Below, piece by piece: positions 8,281 to 15,006 of a stretch of 42,032 nt of DNA. Numbering within the stretch: the first letter of the stretch is position 1; each line of letters starts with the position of its first letter. The DNA is taken from positions 1 to 42,032 of the forward strand of contig CAMQHT010000017.1 in NCBI GenBank assembly GCA_947001705.1, in the 5' to 3' direction. Position numbers and translations under genes: made by a program. The notes beneath the pieces were generated by a model. That model saw only the letters and a list, made by a program, of their open reading frames with translations. It was not told where the DNA came from and did no database searches. The DNA is from an uncultured Collinsella sp. GTDB lineage: Bacteria > Actinomycetota > Coriobacteriia > Coriobacteriales > Coriobacteriaceae.

Positions 8281-8447
8281 CACTGACGAAACTGTTGATT
8301 ACTCCCAAAGACGCAGGTCAGACCCAGAAAGAGAATCGACAGCAACCTGTGTGCAACAGGGGTGGTTTTCCACGTTCAAAACCTGCGCAAAACTTTTCAT
8401 CACCGCGGGTTGGGTTTTAGACACCTTATGCCCGTGGTTTCGACAAG

Positions 8448-8456
8448 TTTTCAACA
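8448..8456 (+). promoter_or_regulatory. Variant DnaA box TTTTCAACA
   Basis: Part of GTTTTCAACAGG, which recurs exactly in inverse orientation at 11647-11658 and 11700-11711. It differs from TTATCCACA at two positions. It lies 15 bp beyond the dnaA stop codon. Confidence 0.6.
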
Positions 8457-8471
8457 GGTGTCTCTATTTCC

Positions 8472-10196
8472 CTACGAGCGCAGTGTAATTTTATCGCGCA
8501 GCGACTTGAGGTCTTCGGTGACGGTGCGGTCTTCCTGGATCATCTTCTGGACCTTTTTGTAGCTCGTACTGACGGTCGAGTGGTTGCGGTTGCCAAATTC
8601 GGCGCCCACCGCCGTGGTCGTCATCTCGCACATCTCGATGGCCAGGTAGATAGCGATATGGCGTGCTTTGGCGATATTGGCGTTGCGACGCGGGCCGATG
8701 AGCTCCTCGTGCGTCACGCCGTACTGCTCTTCGATGACGGACTGAACCGTCTGGACGTTGATCTTTTTGGCCGATGTGTCGAAGTACTGGCTGGCGATGG
8801 CGTCGATATCGTCAAAGGTGAGCTCCCCGCCCTCGCGCTCGCGGTCGCCCGCCTCGCCGGCGCAGCGCTCGCAGAAGCTCTCGAGTTCGCGGATGTTGGT
8901 GCCCGAGACCTCGGCCATGTGTTTAAAGTGCTCGTCGGTCAGGTGCCCGCCGTCTCCCCCATAGGCCGCCAGCAGCGAGTCGTCGCCTGCCTCGGGAGCG
9001 GCGACGATGGTGTTCTCGTAATAGCGCTGCAAGATCTTGTATTTCATCTCGTAGCTGGGCTCTGCGACCAAGCAGAGCATGCCGGCGTTGAAGCGGCTGG
9101 TCAGACGCTCGTCCATGCTCAGGTCCTTGGGGGCGCGGTCTGCCGCGATGACGACCTTCTTGTTGTTGCGGATGAACTCGTCCATGAGCTGGAAAAAGTA
9201 GTCCACGCTCGCGCGCTTGCCGATGATGTTTTGGATGTCATCGATGATGAGCACGTCCACGCCGTGGTATGCCTGCATGATAGGGGCGTTGCTCTTCTTT
9301 TGGCGGTCGAACTCGGTCATCAGGTCGTCCAGATATGCCTGGGAGTTGGCATACTTGACCTTGATCTCGGGCGACTTCTCGGCGAGCTCGTTTTTGATGG
9401 CAAGCAGCAGGTGCGTCTTGCCCAGGCCCGATTTGCCGTAGATGAACAGTGATGTGCACGTGCCGCGCTCGTCCGCGAGGGCGGCAAACTTGAGTGCCGA
9501 GCGATAGGCATGGCTGTTCTCGGGGCCGTAGACAAAGTTCTCAAAGGTAAATTTTGAGTTCGCGGCGAGCGGGGCTCCATCCGCATTCTGCTCGGCCGGT
9601 ACGGTCGGTGCCGGCATGGGTGAAGCGGGGGTCGCAGCTTGCGTGGACTTAGTCGGCGCTCCGCCCTTCATCTGGTTCATCATGCGACGAAAATCATCGG
9701 CCGAGAGCGTGTTCTTGATTGCAATGCCCGAATCCGCGCCCGCCGCTGCGTCGTGAGCGATAGGCATGTGCGTGACGGGTGCGTTCGTTGACGTCGCCGC
9801 CGCGGTCGGCAACGGTGCCATGGTTTCACGGGAAACATCGCCGTGCTGGTGCTCGATTGTCGGCACGTCGCCTGCGGAGGCCGGCACCGCCGGGGAAGCA
9901 GCGGGAGCCGTGGCGGGCGCCGTCGCAGCAGCGGATTCCGCCGCGGCTCCTTGCGGTGCCACGATGTCGAGCGCGATCGGTGCAAAGGCGATTTCTTCCA
10001 GATAGGCCTCAATAGTCGGCTGATGCTTTTTGAGCTGCGCGATGGCAAAGCGCGAGGGGGCCTCGATCGTGAGCGTATCTTCGGTCAGGCTTATGGCGCG
10101 CGATTGCCCCAGCATGTTGATGAGGCGTGCATCTTGGCCGTCGCGCTGGCAAAAGGCGATGGCATCCCCCAGGATGATGCTTGCTTCCTCGTCCAC
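8472..10196 (-). CDS. dnaA: Chromosomal replication initiator DnaA
   Basis: DnaA binds origin boxes and melts oriC. Domain I spans about residues 1-75; domain II is unusually long (about 80-210), Ala/Pro-rich and probably disordered; the AAA+ domain has Walker A GKSGLGKTH (254-262) and Walker B LIIDD (316-320); domain IV ends the protein. The box-reading signature is FGNRNHSTV (534-542) where E. coli has FGGRDHTTV: the equivalents of Asp433 and Thr435 are Asn538 and Ser540, while Arg399 (Arg512) and His434 (His539) are kept. GTG at 10196 follows GGGAGAG. The gene starts 15 bp after the GHKL-ATPase gene. A 14/16 parS-like sequence lies inside domain II at 9822-9837. Confidence 0.97.
   Translation of the reverse strand: MDEEASIILGDAIAFCQRDGQDARLINMLGQSRAISLTEDTLTIEAPSRFAIAQLKKHQPTIEAYLEEIAFAPIALDIVAPQGAAAESAAATAPATAPAASPAVPASAGDVPTIEHQHGDVSRETMAPLPTAAATSTNAPVTHMPIAHDAAAGADSGIAIKNTLSADDFRRMMNQMKGGAPTKSTQAATPASPMPAPTVPAEQNADGAPLAANSKFTFENFVYGPENSHAYRSALKFAALADERGTCTSLFIYGKSGLGKTHLLLAIKNELAEKSPEIKVKYANSQAYLDDLMTEFDRQKKSNAPIMQAYHGVDVLIIDDIQNIIGKRASVDYFFQLMDEFIRNNKKVVIAADRAPKDLSMDERLTSRFNAGMLCLVAEPSYEMKYKILQRYYENTIVAAPEAGDDSLLAAYGGDGGHLTDEHFKHMAEVSGTNIRELESFCERCAGEAGDREREGGELTFDDIDAIASQYFDTSAKKINVQTVQSVIEEQYGVTHEELIGPRRNANIAKARHIAIYLAIEMCEMTTTAVGAEFGNRNHSTVSTSYKKVQKMIQEDRTVTEDLKSLRDKITLRS
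9822..9837. promoter_or_regulatory. parS-like site inside dnaA
   Basis: GGTTTCACGGGAAACA matches TGTTTCACGTGAAACA at 14 of 16 positions. It encodes the VSRET part of DnaA domain II, a poorly constrained linker, so the DNA sequence could be kept for ParB binding. Confidence 0.45.
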
Positions 10197-10211
10197 TGTC
10201 TCTCCCGTTCT

Positions 10212-11564
10212 TTAGCTCTGAGCTCGCACGCGAGCGGCGCCGAGTTCGGTCAGATGGTATTTCTGGCCATGCTTGATGACCAAGCCGGCCTGCGCCAAGT
10301 CATTGAGCGTGCGTGACCAAGTGGGGGCCGAGTTTCCAAACGCCCTCGCCAGATCGGTTGCACCGCACGCTTGATTTTGCGCCAGATAGCCCAGCGCGGC
10401 GTTGCCGCGATCGCTTACGAACACGTCCGGCTGTGGCTGCGCATACTGATTTGCTGCATTAGGATACATCATTTGAGCTGCTGATTGTTGAGAACTCTGC
10501 ATCGGCGGCATTTGCTGTTGAAAACTTTGAGGCCACTGTTGGTAAGGCTGCGGAGTCATCTGCTGGGCCCAGGGGTTGTACTGCTGCTGCGGCATCTGCT
10601 GGTACGGCTGCTGATATCCCTGCTGGTGCTGCTGTGGGAACTGCTGGCCATACCCCAGTGGCGGCATCTGCTGATATGGATATCCCTGTTGGTACGGCTG
10701 ATATCCCATTTGCTGGCCACCCGGTGCCCCCGTCGCCTGCTGCATTGCTGCTGCATCCTGATCCGCCAGCGGCATGGCCTCTGGCACGTTTGACGGCATC
10801 GACATCGACGCCGCCTGGGACTCTTGTGTAGGAAGCATTCCGGGCTGCTGCATCTGTCCCACGCGGGGCTGCATCTGTTGCGTTGCCATGGGCTGCTGCG
10901 CAAAAGCTCCCGGCAGGGGATATGCGGGCTGCTCCGTCTCGGGCCGCACGGCAGCACCGCGCCCGCCGGCGCGTTCGATTTCCTGCACGCGTTTAGGATC
11001 CAGGCTTACCGTAACCACGGTGCCGTTGCCCATGTTGTCCTCGATGGACACGGCCCCGCCGGCGTTTTCCAAATACTCCTGCACCATGGGAAACCCTGCT
11101 CCGGTTCCACGGATATAGCGCTTCATCTTGCTGTTTGCGCTGGTAACGCCAAAGTCGAAAGCGCGCTCCTTGTCGTCGATGCCGGGTCCTTGATCAGCAA
11201 AGCGGATGGTGTCTCCGCCGTCCAGAATCGAGATGATGGGCTCGGCAAAGTGCGCGTGGATAAAGTTTTCGACAATCTCACGGATGACCATGAGCGAGAT
11301 ATGGCCACCTTGTTCTTTCATGCACCGGTAGACGGTGTTGGCCGTCTCTTCCAAATACGTGCGGACATCTTGCGGATCAATGACGATCACGCGCGGTGTC
11401 GACAGCATGTCGTCATAGACGGCGATGCGCGCGGCGTACATGGCTTTTGGCGCCTGCGTGGTCGTCTGCTCGCCTTCCTCACGCTCTTCGCGCACGCCGG
11501 TGATGTGCTCGTTGTCGGGTGCCGGGTCTCCGGAATCGACCATGGTGTAAAAGTCGTCAGACAT
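10212..11564 (-). CDS. GHKL ATPase with Gln-rich linker and winged helix, upstream of dnaA
   Basis: The 450-aa protein is not one I recognise by name. Residues about 40-190 are a GHKL (histidine-kinase/SpoIIAB-type) ATP-binding domain: N-box REIVENFIHA (95-104), G1 DQGPGI (124-129), G2 GTGAGF (153-158). No phosphoacceptor-His or membrane segment is seen. Residues 210-380 are rich in Gln, Pro, Met, Tyr and Gly, a prion-like low-complexity region. Residues 384-447 look like a winged helix-turn-helix (ATDLARAFGNSAPTWSRTL, then a wing KHGQKYHLT). It ends 15 bp before dnaA, so both are likely cotranscribed from the origin region. The start at 11564 has a weak ribosome site. A soluble ATPase that also binds DNA or DnaA is a reasonable inference; the function is unknown. 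Confidence 0.85.
   Translation of the reverse strand: MSDDFYTMVDSGDPAPDNEHITGVREEREEGEQTTTQAPKAMYAARIAVYDDMLSTPRVIVIDPQDVRTYLEETANTVYRCMKEQGGHISLMVIREIVENFIHAHFAEPIISILDGGDTIRFADQGPGIDDKERAFDFGVTSANSKMKRYIRGTGAGFPMVQEYLENAGGAVSIEDNMGNGTVVTVSLDPKRVQEIERAGGRGAAVRPETEQPAYPLPGAFAQQPMATQQMQPRVGQMQQPGMLPTQESQAASMSMPSNVPEAMPLADQDAAAMQQATGAPGGQQMGYQPYQQGYPYQQMPPLGYGQQFPQQHQQGYQQPYQQMPQQQYNPWAQQMTPQPYQQWPQSFQQQMPPMQSSQQSAAQMMYPNAANQYAQPQPDVFVSDRGNAALGYLAQNQACGATDLARAFGNSAPTWSRTLNDLAQAGLVIKHGQKYHLTELGAARVRAQS
10516..10524 (-). promoter_or_regulatory. Variant DnaA box inside the GHKL gene
   Basis: An exact TTTTCAACA on the minus strand, within CAAAGTTTTCAACAG, which is also present across the box at 11649-11657. 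It lies in the part coding for the Gln-rich linker (SFQQQ), so chance from CAA/CAG codons is possible. Confidence 0.35.
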
Positions 11565-11648
11565 GCCGCTCGCAATCTTTCAAAAGGTTTCGAACAAATA
11601 GTAGCTCACCGTGCAATGTTTCTCATCTTTCGACAACTTTTCAAAACC

Positions 11649-11657
11649 TGTTGAAAA
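11649..11657 (-). promoter_or_regulatory. Variant DnaA box TTTTCAACA
   Basis: Exact copy within the 12-mer GTTTTCAACAGG shared with 8447-8458 and 11700-11711. It lies between the GHKL gene start and the rpmH promoter. Confidence 0.6.
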
Positions 11658-11701
11658 CTTTGGAAAACGGACGAAAAGTTCTCAACATTGCCAACATGAC
11701 C

Positions 11702-11710
11702 TGTTGAAAA
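11702..11710 (-). promoter_or_regulatory. Variant DnaA box TTTTCAACA
   Basis: A second exact copy in the same orientation 53 bp from the one at 11649-11657, about five helical turns, so both could face the same side of the DNA. Confidence 0.6.
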
Positions 11711-11807
11711 CCCGATGAAATATCGTGAAAAGTTGCCATGCACCGCTAAATCGAGCTCGGCTTATGGGGGAACCGTGTGAACTGCGCAACCTTTTACCTT
11801 TGATTTC

Positions 11808-11837
11808 TTGACATTTGAACATTGATTTCCCTACAAT
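11808..11837 (+). promoter_or_regulatory. Promoter of the rpmH operon
   Basis: Consensus TTGACA (11808-11813), 18-bp spacer and TACAAT (11832-11837). Transcription would start near 11845, about 65 bp ahead of rpmH. Confidence 0.85.
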
Positions 11838-11909
11838 CTTCAAGCTCACGTGTCTATATCTGCGTCCGCGCCCCCGCGGACACTCGAAATGCAGCAGGAG
11901 GAACTTAAG

Positions 11910-12044
11910 ATGAAGCGTACGTATCAGCCTAATAAGCGTAAGCGTGCCAAGACCCATGGCTTCCGTGCCCGTATGGCCACTAAGGGTGGTCGTGCCGTGC
12001 TCGCCCGTCGTCGCGCCAAGGGCCGCAAGCGTCTCACTGTCTAG
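11910..12044 (+). CDS. rpmH: 50S ribosomal protein L34
   Basis: A 44-aa, strongly basic protein beginning MKRTYQPNKRKR with GFRARMATKGGRAVLARRRAKGR, the standard L34 pattern. The open frame extends upstream to 11850, but AGGAGG at 11896-11901 places the start at ATG 11910. First gene of the rightward origin operon. Confidence 0.98.
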   Translation: MKRTYQPNKRKRAKTHGFRARMATKGGRAVLARRRAKGRKRLTV

Positions 12045-12064
12045 CAGCGATACACACATCTCGC

Positions 12065-12403
12065 ATGAAGACTATTAAGTCTCGGCAAGATTTCGAGCAT
12101 GTGTTCAGTCAGGGGCGTCGTTTCAATCACCCTCTGATTCGAATGACCATATGTGAATCGGTTGGCGAAGGCGACTCCGGAAGGGTCGCCTTCGTTGGTG
12201 CTAAACGGCTCGGTTGTGCTGTCGTGCGCAACCGTTCTAAGCGTGTGATGCGCGAGGCCGCCCGCAGCTGTGGATTTCCCGTTGCGGGTTATGACATCAT
12301 CTTGTTCGCAACTCCCAAGACGAGGGTTTCTTCGCCTCAGGAGATGGACAATGCATTGCGTTCGCTTATGAAACGCGCCGGCGTTGCCGGGGAGGAGCGA
12401 TGA
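12065..12403 (+). CDS. rnpA: Ribonuclease P protein component
   Basis: This 112-aa basic protein assists the RNase P RNA in maturing tRNA 5' ends. The RNR signature is present as KRLGCAVVRNRSKRVMREA (about residues 47-65). Only 20 bp separate it from rpmH and no good Shine-Dalgarno sequence is visible before ATG 12065, as is frequent for this gene. It overlaps yidD by 4 bp (ATGA). Confidence 0.96.
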   Translation: MKTIKSRQDFEHVFSQGRRFNHPLIRMTICESVGEGDSGRVAFVGAKRLGCAVVRNRSKRVMREAARSCGFPVAGYDIILFATPKTRVSSPQEMDNALRSLMKRAGVAGEER

Positions 12404-12624
12404 GCAATCACGTTTTGCGACGTGTTGCCATCGCTCCTATTCGCATATATCAACAGGTTATTTCGCCCTTATTGCCTGACGCCTGCATTTATTACCCAAC
12501 GTGCTCGCAATACGCCGTCCAGGCGATTGAGAAGTACGGTGTTTTGAGAGGCTGCTGGCTTGCCGTGAGGCGCATCGCTCGCTGCAATCCCCTGCACGTC
12601 GGCGGTTATGACCCTGTGCCCTAG
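12400..12624 (+). CDS. yidD: Membrane protein insertion efficiency factor YidD
   Basis: A 74-aa protein of the YidD family, with IRIYQQVISPLLPDACIYYPTCSQYA, three conserved cysteines and the C-terminal CNPLHVGGYDPVP. YidD is a small membrane-associated protein that helps YidC. ATG 12400 overlaps the rnpA stop, the usual arrangement between rnpA and yidC. Confidence 0.96.
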   Translation: MSNHVLRRVAIAPIRIYQQVISPLLPDACIYYPTCSQYAVQAIEKYGVLRGCWLAVRRIARCNPLHVGGYDPVP

Positions 12625-12653
12625 CGGGCACTCGCTATCGGAGGAAAACTTAC

Positions 12654-13424
12654 ATGTGGGATTGGATCGTTAACATCCTTTTCGAGCTGCTCAAGCTCAT
12701 CCAGACCTTTGCGGTCGACTGGGGCCTGTCCATCATCATCCTGGTGGTCATCATCCGTCTGCTACTGACGCCGCTTATGCTCAAGTCGACTAAGTCGACG
12801 GCACGCATGCAGGTGCTGCAGCCCAAGATGCTCGAGATCCAGGAGCGCTATGCCGACGATCCCCAGCGTCAGGCCGAGGAAATGCAGAAGTTCTACAGCG
12901 AGAACAAGTTCAACCCGATGGCTGGTTGTCTGCCGCTGTTGATTCAGATGCCTGTCCTGTTCGCCCTATTTACGCTGCTGCGTAACCTGCCGGACTACTT
13001 TAACGACGGCGCGTTCTCGTTCTTTAATATTCTGCCCGACCTGACCACCACGCCGAGTGCCTCCTTTGCCGATGGCTTTATGGTCGCGCTGCCTGCGCTG
13101 GTCTGCCTGATCCTGTTCGCTGTCCTGACCCTGATTCCGCAGCTCTATATGTCGCGCAACCAGACCGGCCAGCAGGCTCAGAGCATGCGTATGATGGCCG
13201 TTGTCATGACGGTCATGATGCTTTGGATGGGCTGGAGCCTTCCCGTTGGTGTTCTGCTGTACTACGACGTCTCGTCTGCTTGGCAGGTTATCCAGCAGAT
13301 TTTTGTGACGCAGAAGGTCATCGACAAGGCGAAGGCCGATGAGGAGGAGCGCCTTAAGAACGCGCCGCTGCAGGTTGAGGTCACTCGTCGCGAGAAGAAG
13401 CCGCGCCCGCACAAGAAGAAGTAG
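12654..13424 (+). CDS. yidC: Membrane protein insertase YidC/Oxa1
   Basis: A 256-aa polytopic protein of the short YidC type that lacks the large periplasmic domain of Gram-negative members. Membrane segments lie near residues 22-42 (with the conserved hydrophilic-groove Arg in VIIRLLLTPL), 95-110, 140-165 and 175-215, with the cytoplasmic hairpin MLEIQERYADDPQRQAEEMQKFY in between. The C-terminus is Lys/Arg-rich, as expected for contact with ribosomes. ATG 12654 follows GGAGG. Confidence 0.96.
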   Translation: MWDWIVNILFELLKLIQTFAVDWGLSIIILVVIIRLLLTPLMLKSTKSTARMQVLQPKMLEIQERYADDPQRQAEEMQKFYSENKFNPMAGCLPLLIQMPVLFALFTLLRNLPDYFNDGAFSFFNILPDLTTTPSASFADGFMVALPALVCLILFAVLTLIPQLYMSRNQTGQQAQSMRMMAVVMTVMMLWMGWSLPVGVLLYYDVSSAWQVIQQIFVTQKVIDKAKADEEERLKNAPLQVEVTRREKKPRPHKKK

Positions 13425-13441
13425 CGGGATATCAATCTTAT

Positions 13442-13454
13442 TTAGGTACCTAAC
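13442..13454. repeat. Palindrome TTAGGTACCTAAC, copy 1
   Basis: A 12-bp perfect palindrome (TTAGGTACCTAA) plus C, between yidC and the jag ribosome site. The same 13-mer occurs at 16946-16958. No family assigned; could be an operator. Confidence 0.5.
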
Positions 13455-13468
13455 TTTTGGAGTACGTT

Positions 13469-14038
13469 ATGTCTGAAGAGATCATCGAGGATATGCTTGA
13501 GGAGGTTGCCCCGCAGGTCGCGGGCGATTATCCCGAGATTGCACAGCGCTACAAGGCCGGTGAAGAGCTGACCGACGAGGAGCTCGACACCATTGCCGAT
13601 GTCGCGATTTCCATCCTGCGTTCCATCCTTTCGCACTTCGATGCCGCCAACTCTCCTATCGATGAGTATGAGGGCGACGAGGGTGAGCTGATTCTGGATG
13701 TAACGGCTCCCGACCTTGCTGTTCTCATTGGCCGTCATGGTCGCACCCTTGATGCCCTTCAGGTTATGTTCTCTTTGCTAGTGAGCCGCAAGCTTGGCTT
13801 TAGGTATCCGGTTGTAGTGGACGTCGAGGGATACAAGAGCCGCCGTCAGGACAAGGTTGCCTCCATGGCTCAGTCTGCAGCCGAGCGTGCCATCCGCACT
13901 CATAAGAGTGTTTCGCTTCCGCCCATGAATGCCTACGAGCGCCGACTGGTTCATATTGCACTTCGTGGCAATGACGCCGTCGATACTCATTCTGAGGGTT
14001 CTGACCCCGATCGCCATGTGGTGATTGTTGCTCGATAA
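13469..14038 (+). CDS. khpB: Jag/KhpB RNA-binding protein (KH-R3H)
   Basis: A 189-aa protein with an acidic N-terminal region, a KH-like domain (about residues 70-120, with VLIGRHGRTLDALQ as the GxxG-type loop) and a C-terminal R3H domain containing ERRLVHIAL. Jag/KhpB pairs with KhpA and binds RNA, affecting cell elongation and division in Firmicutes. The frame is open from TTG 13457, but GGAG at 13459-13462 places the start at ATG 13469. Usual location after yidC. Followed by an intrinsic terminator. Confidence 0.93.
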   Translation: MSEEIIEDMLEEVAPQVAGDYPEIAQRYKAGEELTDEELDTIADVAISILRSILSHFDAANSPIDEYEGDEGELILDVTAPDLAVLIGRHGRTLDALQVMFSLLVSRKLGFRYPVVVDVEGYKSRRQDKVASMAQSAAERAIRTHKSVSLPPMNAYERRLVHIALRGNDAVDTHSEGSDPDRHVVIVAR

Positions 14039-14058
14039 TCTACTCGAGCTTATGCTAA

Positions 14059-14088
14059 GGGGACGTGGTTTCCACGTCCCCTTTTTTT
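14059..14088 (+). terminator. Terminator after jag/khpB
   Basis: A 10-bp perfect stem (14059-14068 with 14072-14081, 3-nt loop) followed by seven T (14082-14088). It closes the rpmH-to-jag operon and implies that rsmG has a separate promoter or depends on readthrough. Confidence 0.92.
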
Positions 14089-14134
14089 GTCAAAAGTTCT
14101 CGATACACTGATTTTTGTCAGAAAGGAGCTTTCG

Positions 14135-14872
14135 TTGTTAGTACTTACTGATCAGCAAGCTGACGAGATGTTGACTCGTCTAACTTCCTATTGCAAAGAG
14201 TATTCCTTGAGCGTATCTGATGTTGAGATGAGGAATTGTATTCAGCATTTGGATTTGGTTCTGGAAACAAATAAGACAACTAATCTCACCCGTATTCTTA
14301 ACGTTGAAGATGCTGCGGTACTTCATATCCTCGACTCACTTGTTTTGCTCCCCTATATCAATAAGGCTCCTGAGGGAGCTTTGCTCGATATGGGGACAGG
14401 TGCGGGCTTCCCTGGTATTCCGTTAACCATAACCACGCATCGTAAAGCTACTTATATTGACTCTGTTGGTAAGAAGGTTGATGCCGTCAATTCTTTTGTT
14501 CATGCTCTTGGGTTGAAACATGCTCATGCGGTCCCTGATCGTCTTGAAGAATATGCTCGAAGCCATAAGAAGCAGTTCTCTGTCGTAACTGCCCGCGCAC
14601 TGGCTCCTCTACCGATTCTTGTTGAGTATGCAGCTCCGTTCCTCAAGGATGGAGGGCTATTTGTTATCACCAAGGGCAATCCTTCGGATGAGGAGCTTGC
14701 TTCTGGCATGTCAGCAGCTAAGATTTGTGGCTTCACTTTGATTCTGAATGACGCAATCGATTTGCCTGAGGGCTTGGGCCACAGGGAGTTCATTGTTCTT
14801 AAGAAGAGTCATCCAGCATCTGTTTCATTGCCTCGTGCAAATGGCATGGCAAAGAAGAATCCGCTTGCCTAG
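14135..14872 (+). CDS. rsmG: 16S rRNA (guanine-527-N7)-methyltransferase
   Basis: RsmG (GidB) methylates G527 of 16S rRNA using SAM; loss gives low-level streptomycin resistance in other species. The SAM motif LLDMGTGAGFPGIPL and the neighbouring TNLTRI segment are clear. The frame is open from 14087, but that TTG lies in the terminator T-tract; AAGGAG at 14123-14128 points to TTG 14135 (245 aa). Codon use is visibly more AT-rich than in yidC or jag, as in the following parAB genes. Three parS sites follow directly. Confidence 0.93.
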   Translation: MLVLTDQQADEMLTRLTSYCKEYSLSVSDVEMRNCIQHLDLVLETNKTTNLTRILNVEDAAVLHILDSLVLLPYINKAPEGALLDMGTGAGFPGIPLTITTHRKATYIDSVGKKVDAVNSFVHALGLKHAHAVPDRLEEYARSHKKQFSVVTARALAPLPILVEYAAPFLKDGGLFVITKGNPSDEELASGMSAAKICGFTLILNDAIDLPEGLGHREFIVLKKSHPASVSLPRANGMAKKNPLA

Positions 14873-14873
14873 A

Positions 14874-14889
14874 TGTTTCACGTGAAACA
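14874..14889. promoter_or_regulatory. parS site 1
   Basis: Perfect palindrome TGTTTCACGTGAAACA, the canonical chromosomal parS bound by ParB. It begins 2 bp after the rsmG stop codon. Confidence 0.95.
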
Positions 14890-14912
14890 TAATGGATACT
14901 AACAACTTGCAG

Positions 14913-14928
14913 TGTTTCACGTGAAACA
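14913..14928. promoter_or_regulatory. parS site 2
   Basis: Identical to site 1, 39 bp downstream (start to start), close to parA. Confidence 0.95.
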
Positions 14929-14951
14929 TGGCAGTTGATATCGAATCGGAA

Positions 14952-14967
14952 TGTTTCACGTGAAACA
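14952..14967. promoter_or_regulatory. parS site 3
   Basis: Identical to sites 1 and 2, again 39 bp further on. The regular 39-bp spacing means the three sites face similar sides of the helix. It lies 39 bp before the parA start, so ParB binding could also repress parAB. Confidence 0.95.
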
Positions 14968-15006
14968 TCCTCCGTTTGACAGCTTTAATACACACCAGGA
15001 GGGACC

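Larger units (their letters stand above)
8234..8471. other. Candidate oriC (dnaA-dnaN intergenic region)
   Basis: No gene fits in these 238 bp. From the dnaA end it holds TTTTCAACA (8448-8456), TTTTCCACG (8366-8374) and, on the minus strand, TAATCAACA (8301-8293). Twelve bases further is a run that, read 3' to 5' on the plus strand from 8280 to 8266, is GAT-AAT-GAT-AAT-AAT, then an AT-rich tract to 8236. Boxes, short spacer, DnaA-trio-like repeats and AT-rich DNA in this order match the basal unwinding system described in Bacillus subtilis. This is an inference from motifs. Confidence 0.65.
11565..11909. other. Origin-associated intergenic region at the coding-strand switch
   Basis: No gene is seen before rpmH. 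The GHKL-dnaA operon leaves to the left and rpmH to the right. It contains two exact TTTTCAACA boxes (11649-11657 and 11702-11710, minus), TTCTCAACA at 11679-11687 (plus) and several GAAAAGTT/AACTTTTC near-repeats between 11633 and 11734. The segment 11628-11650 closely resembles 8439-8460 near dnaN. It is a second DnaA-box cluster, suggesting a bipartite origin or dnaA autoregulation. Confidence 0.65.

Noticed and set aside
11850..11909. Longer N-terminus for L34
   Set aside because: L34 is a well-conserved short protein starting MKRTYQP, and AGGAGG fixes ATG 11910.
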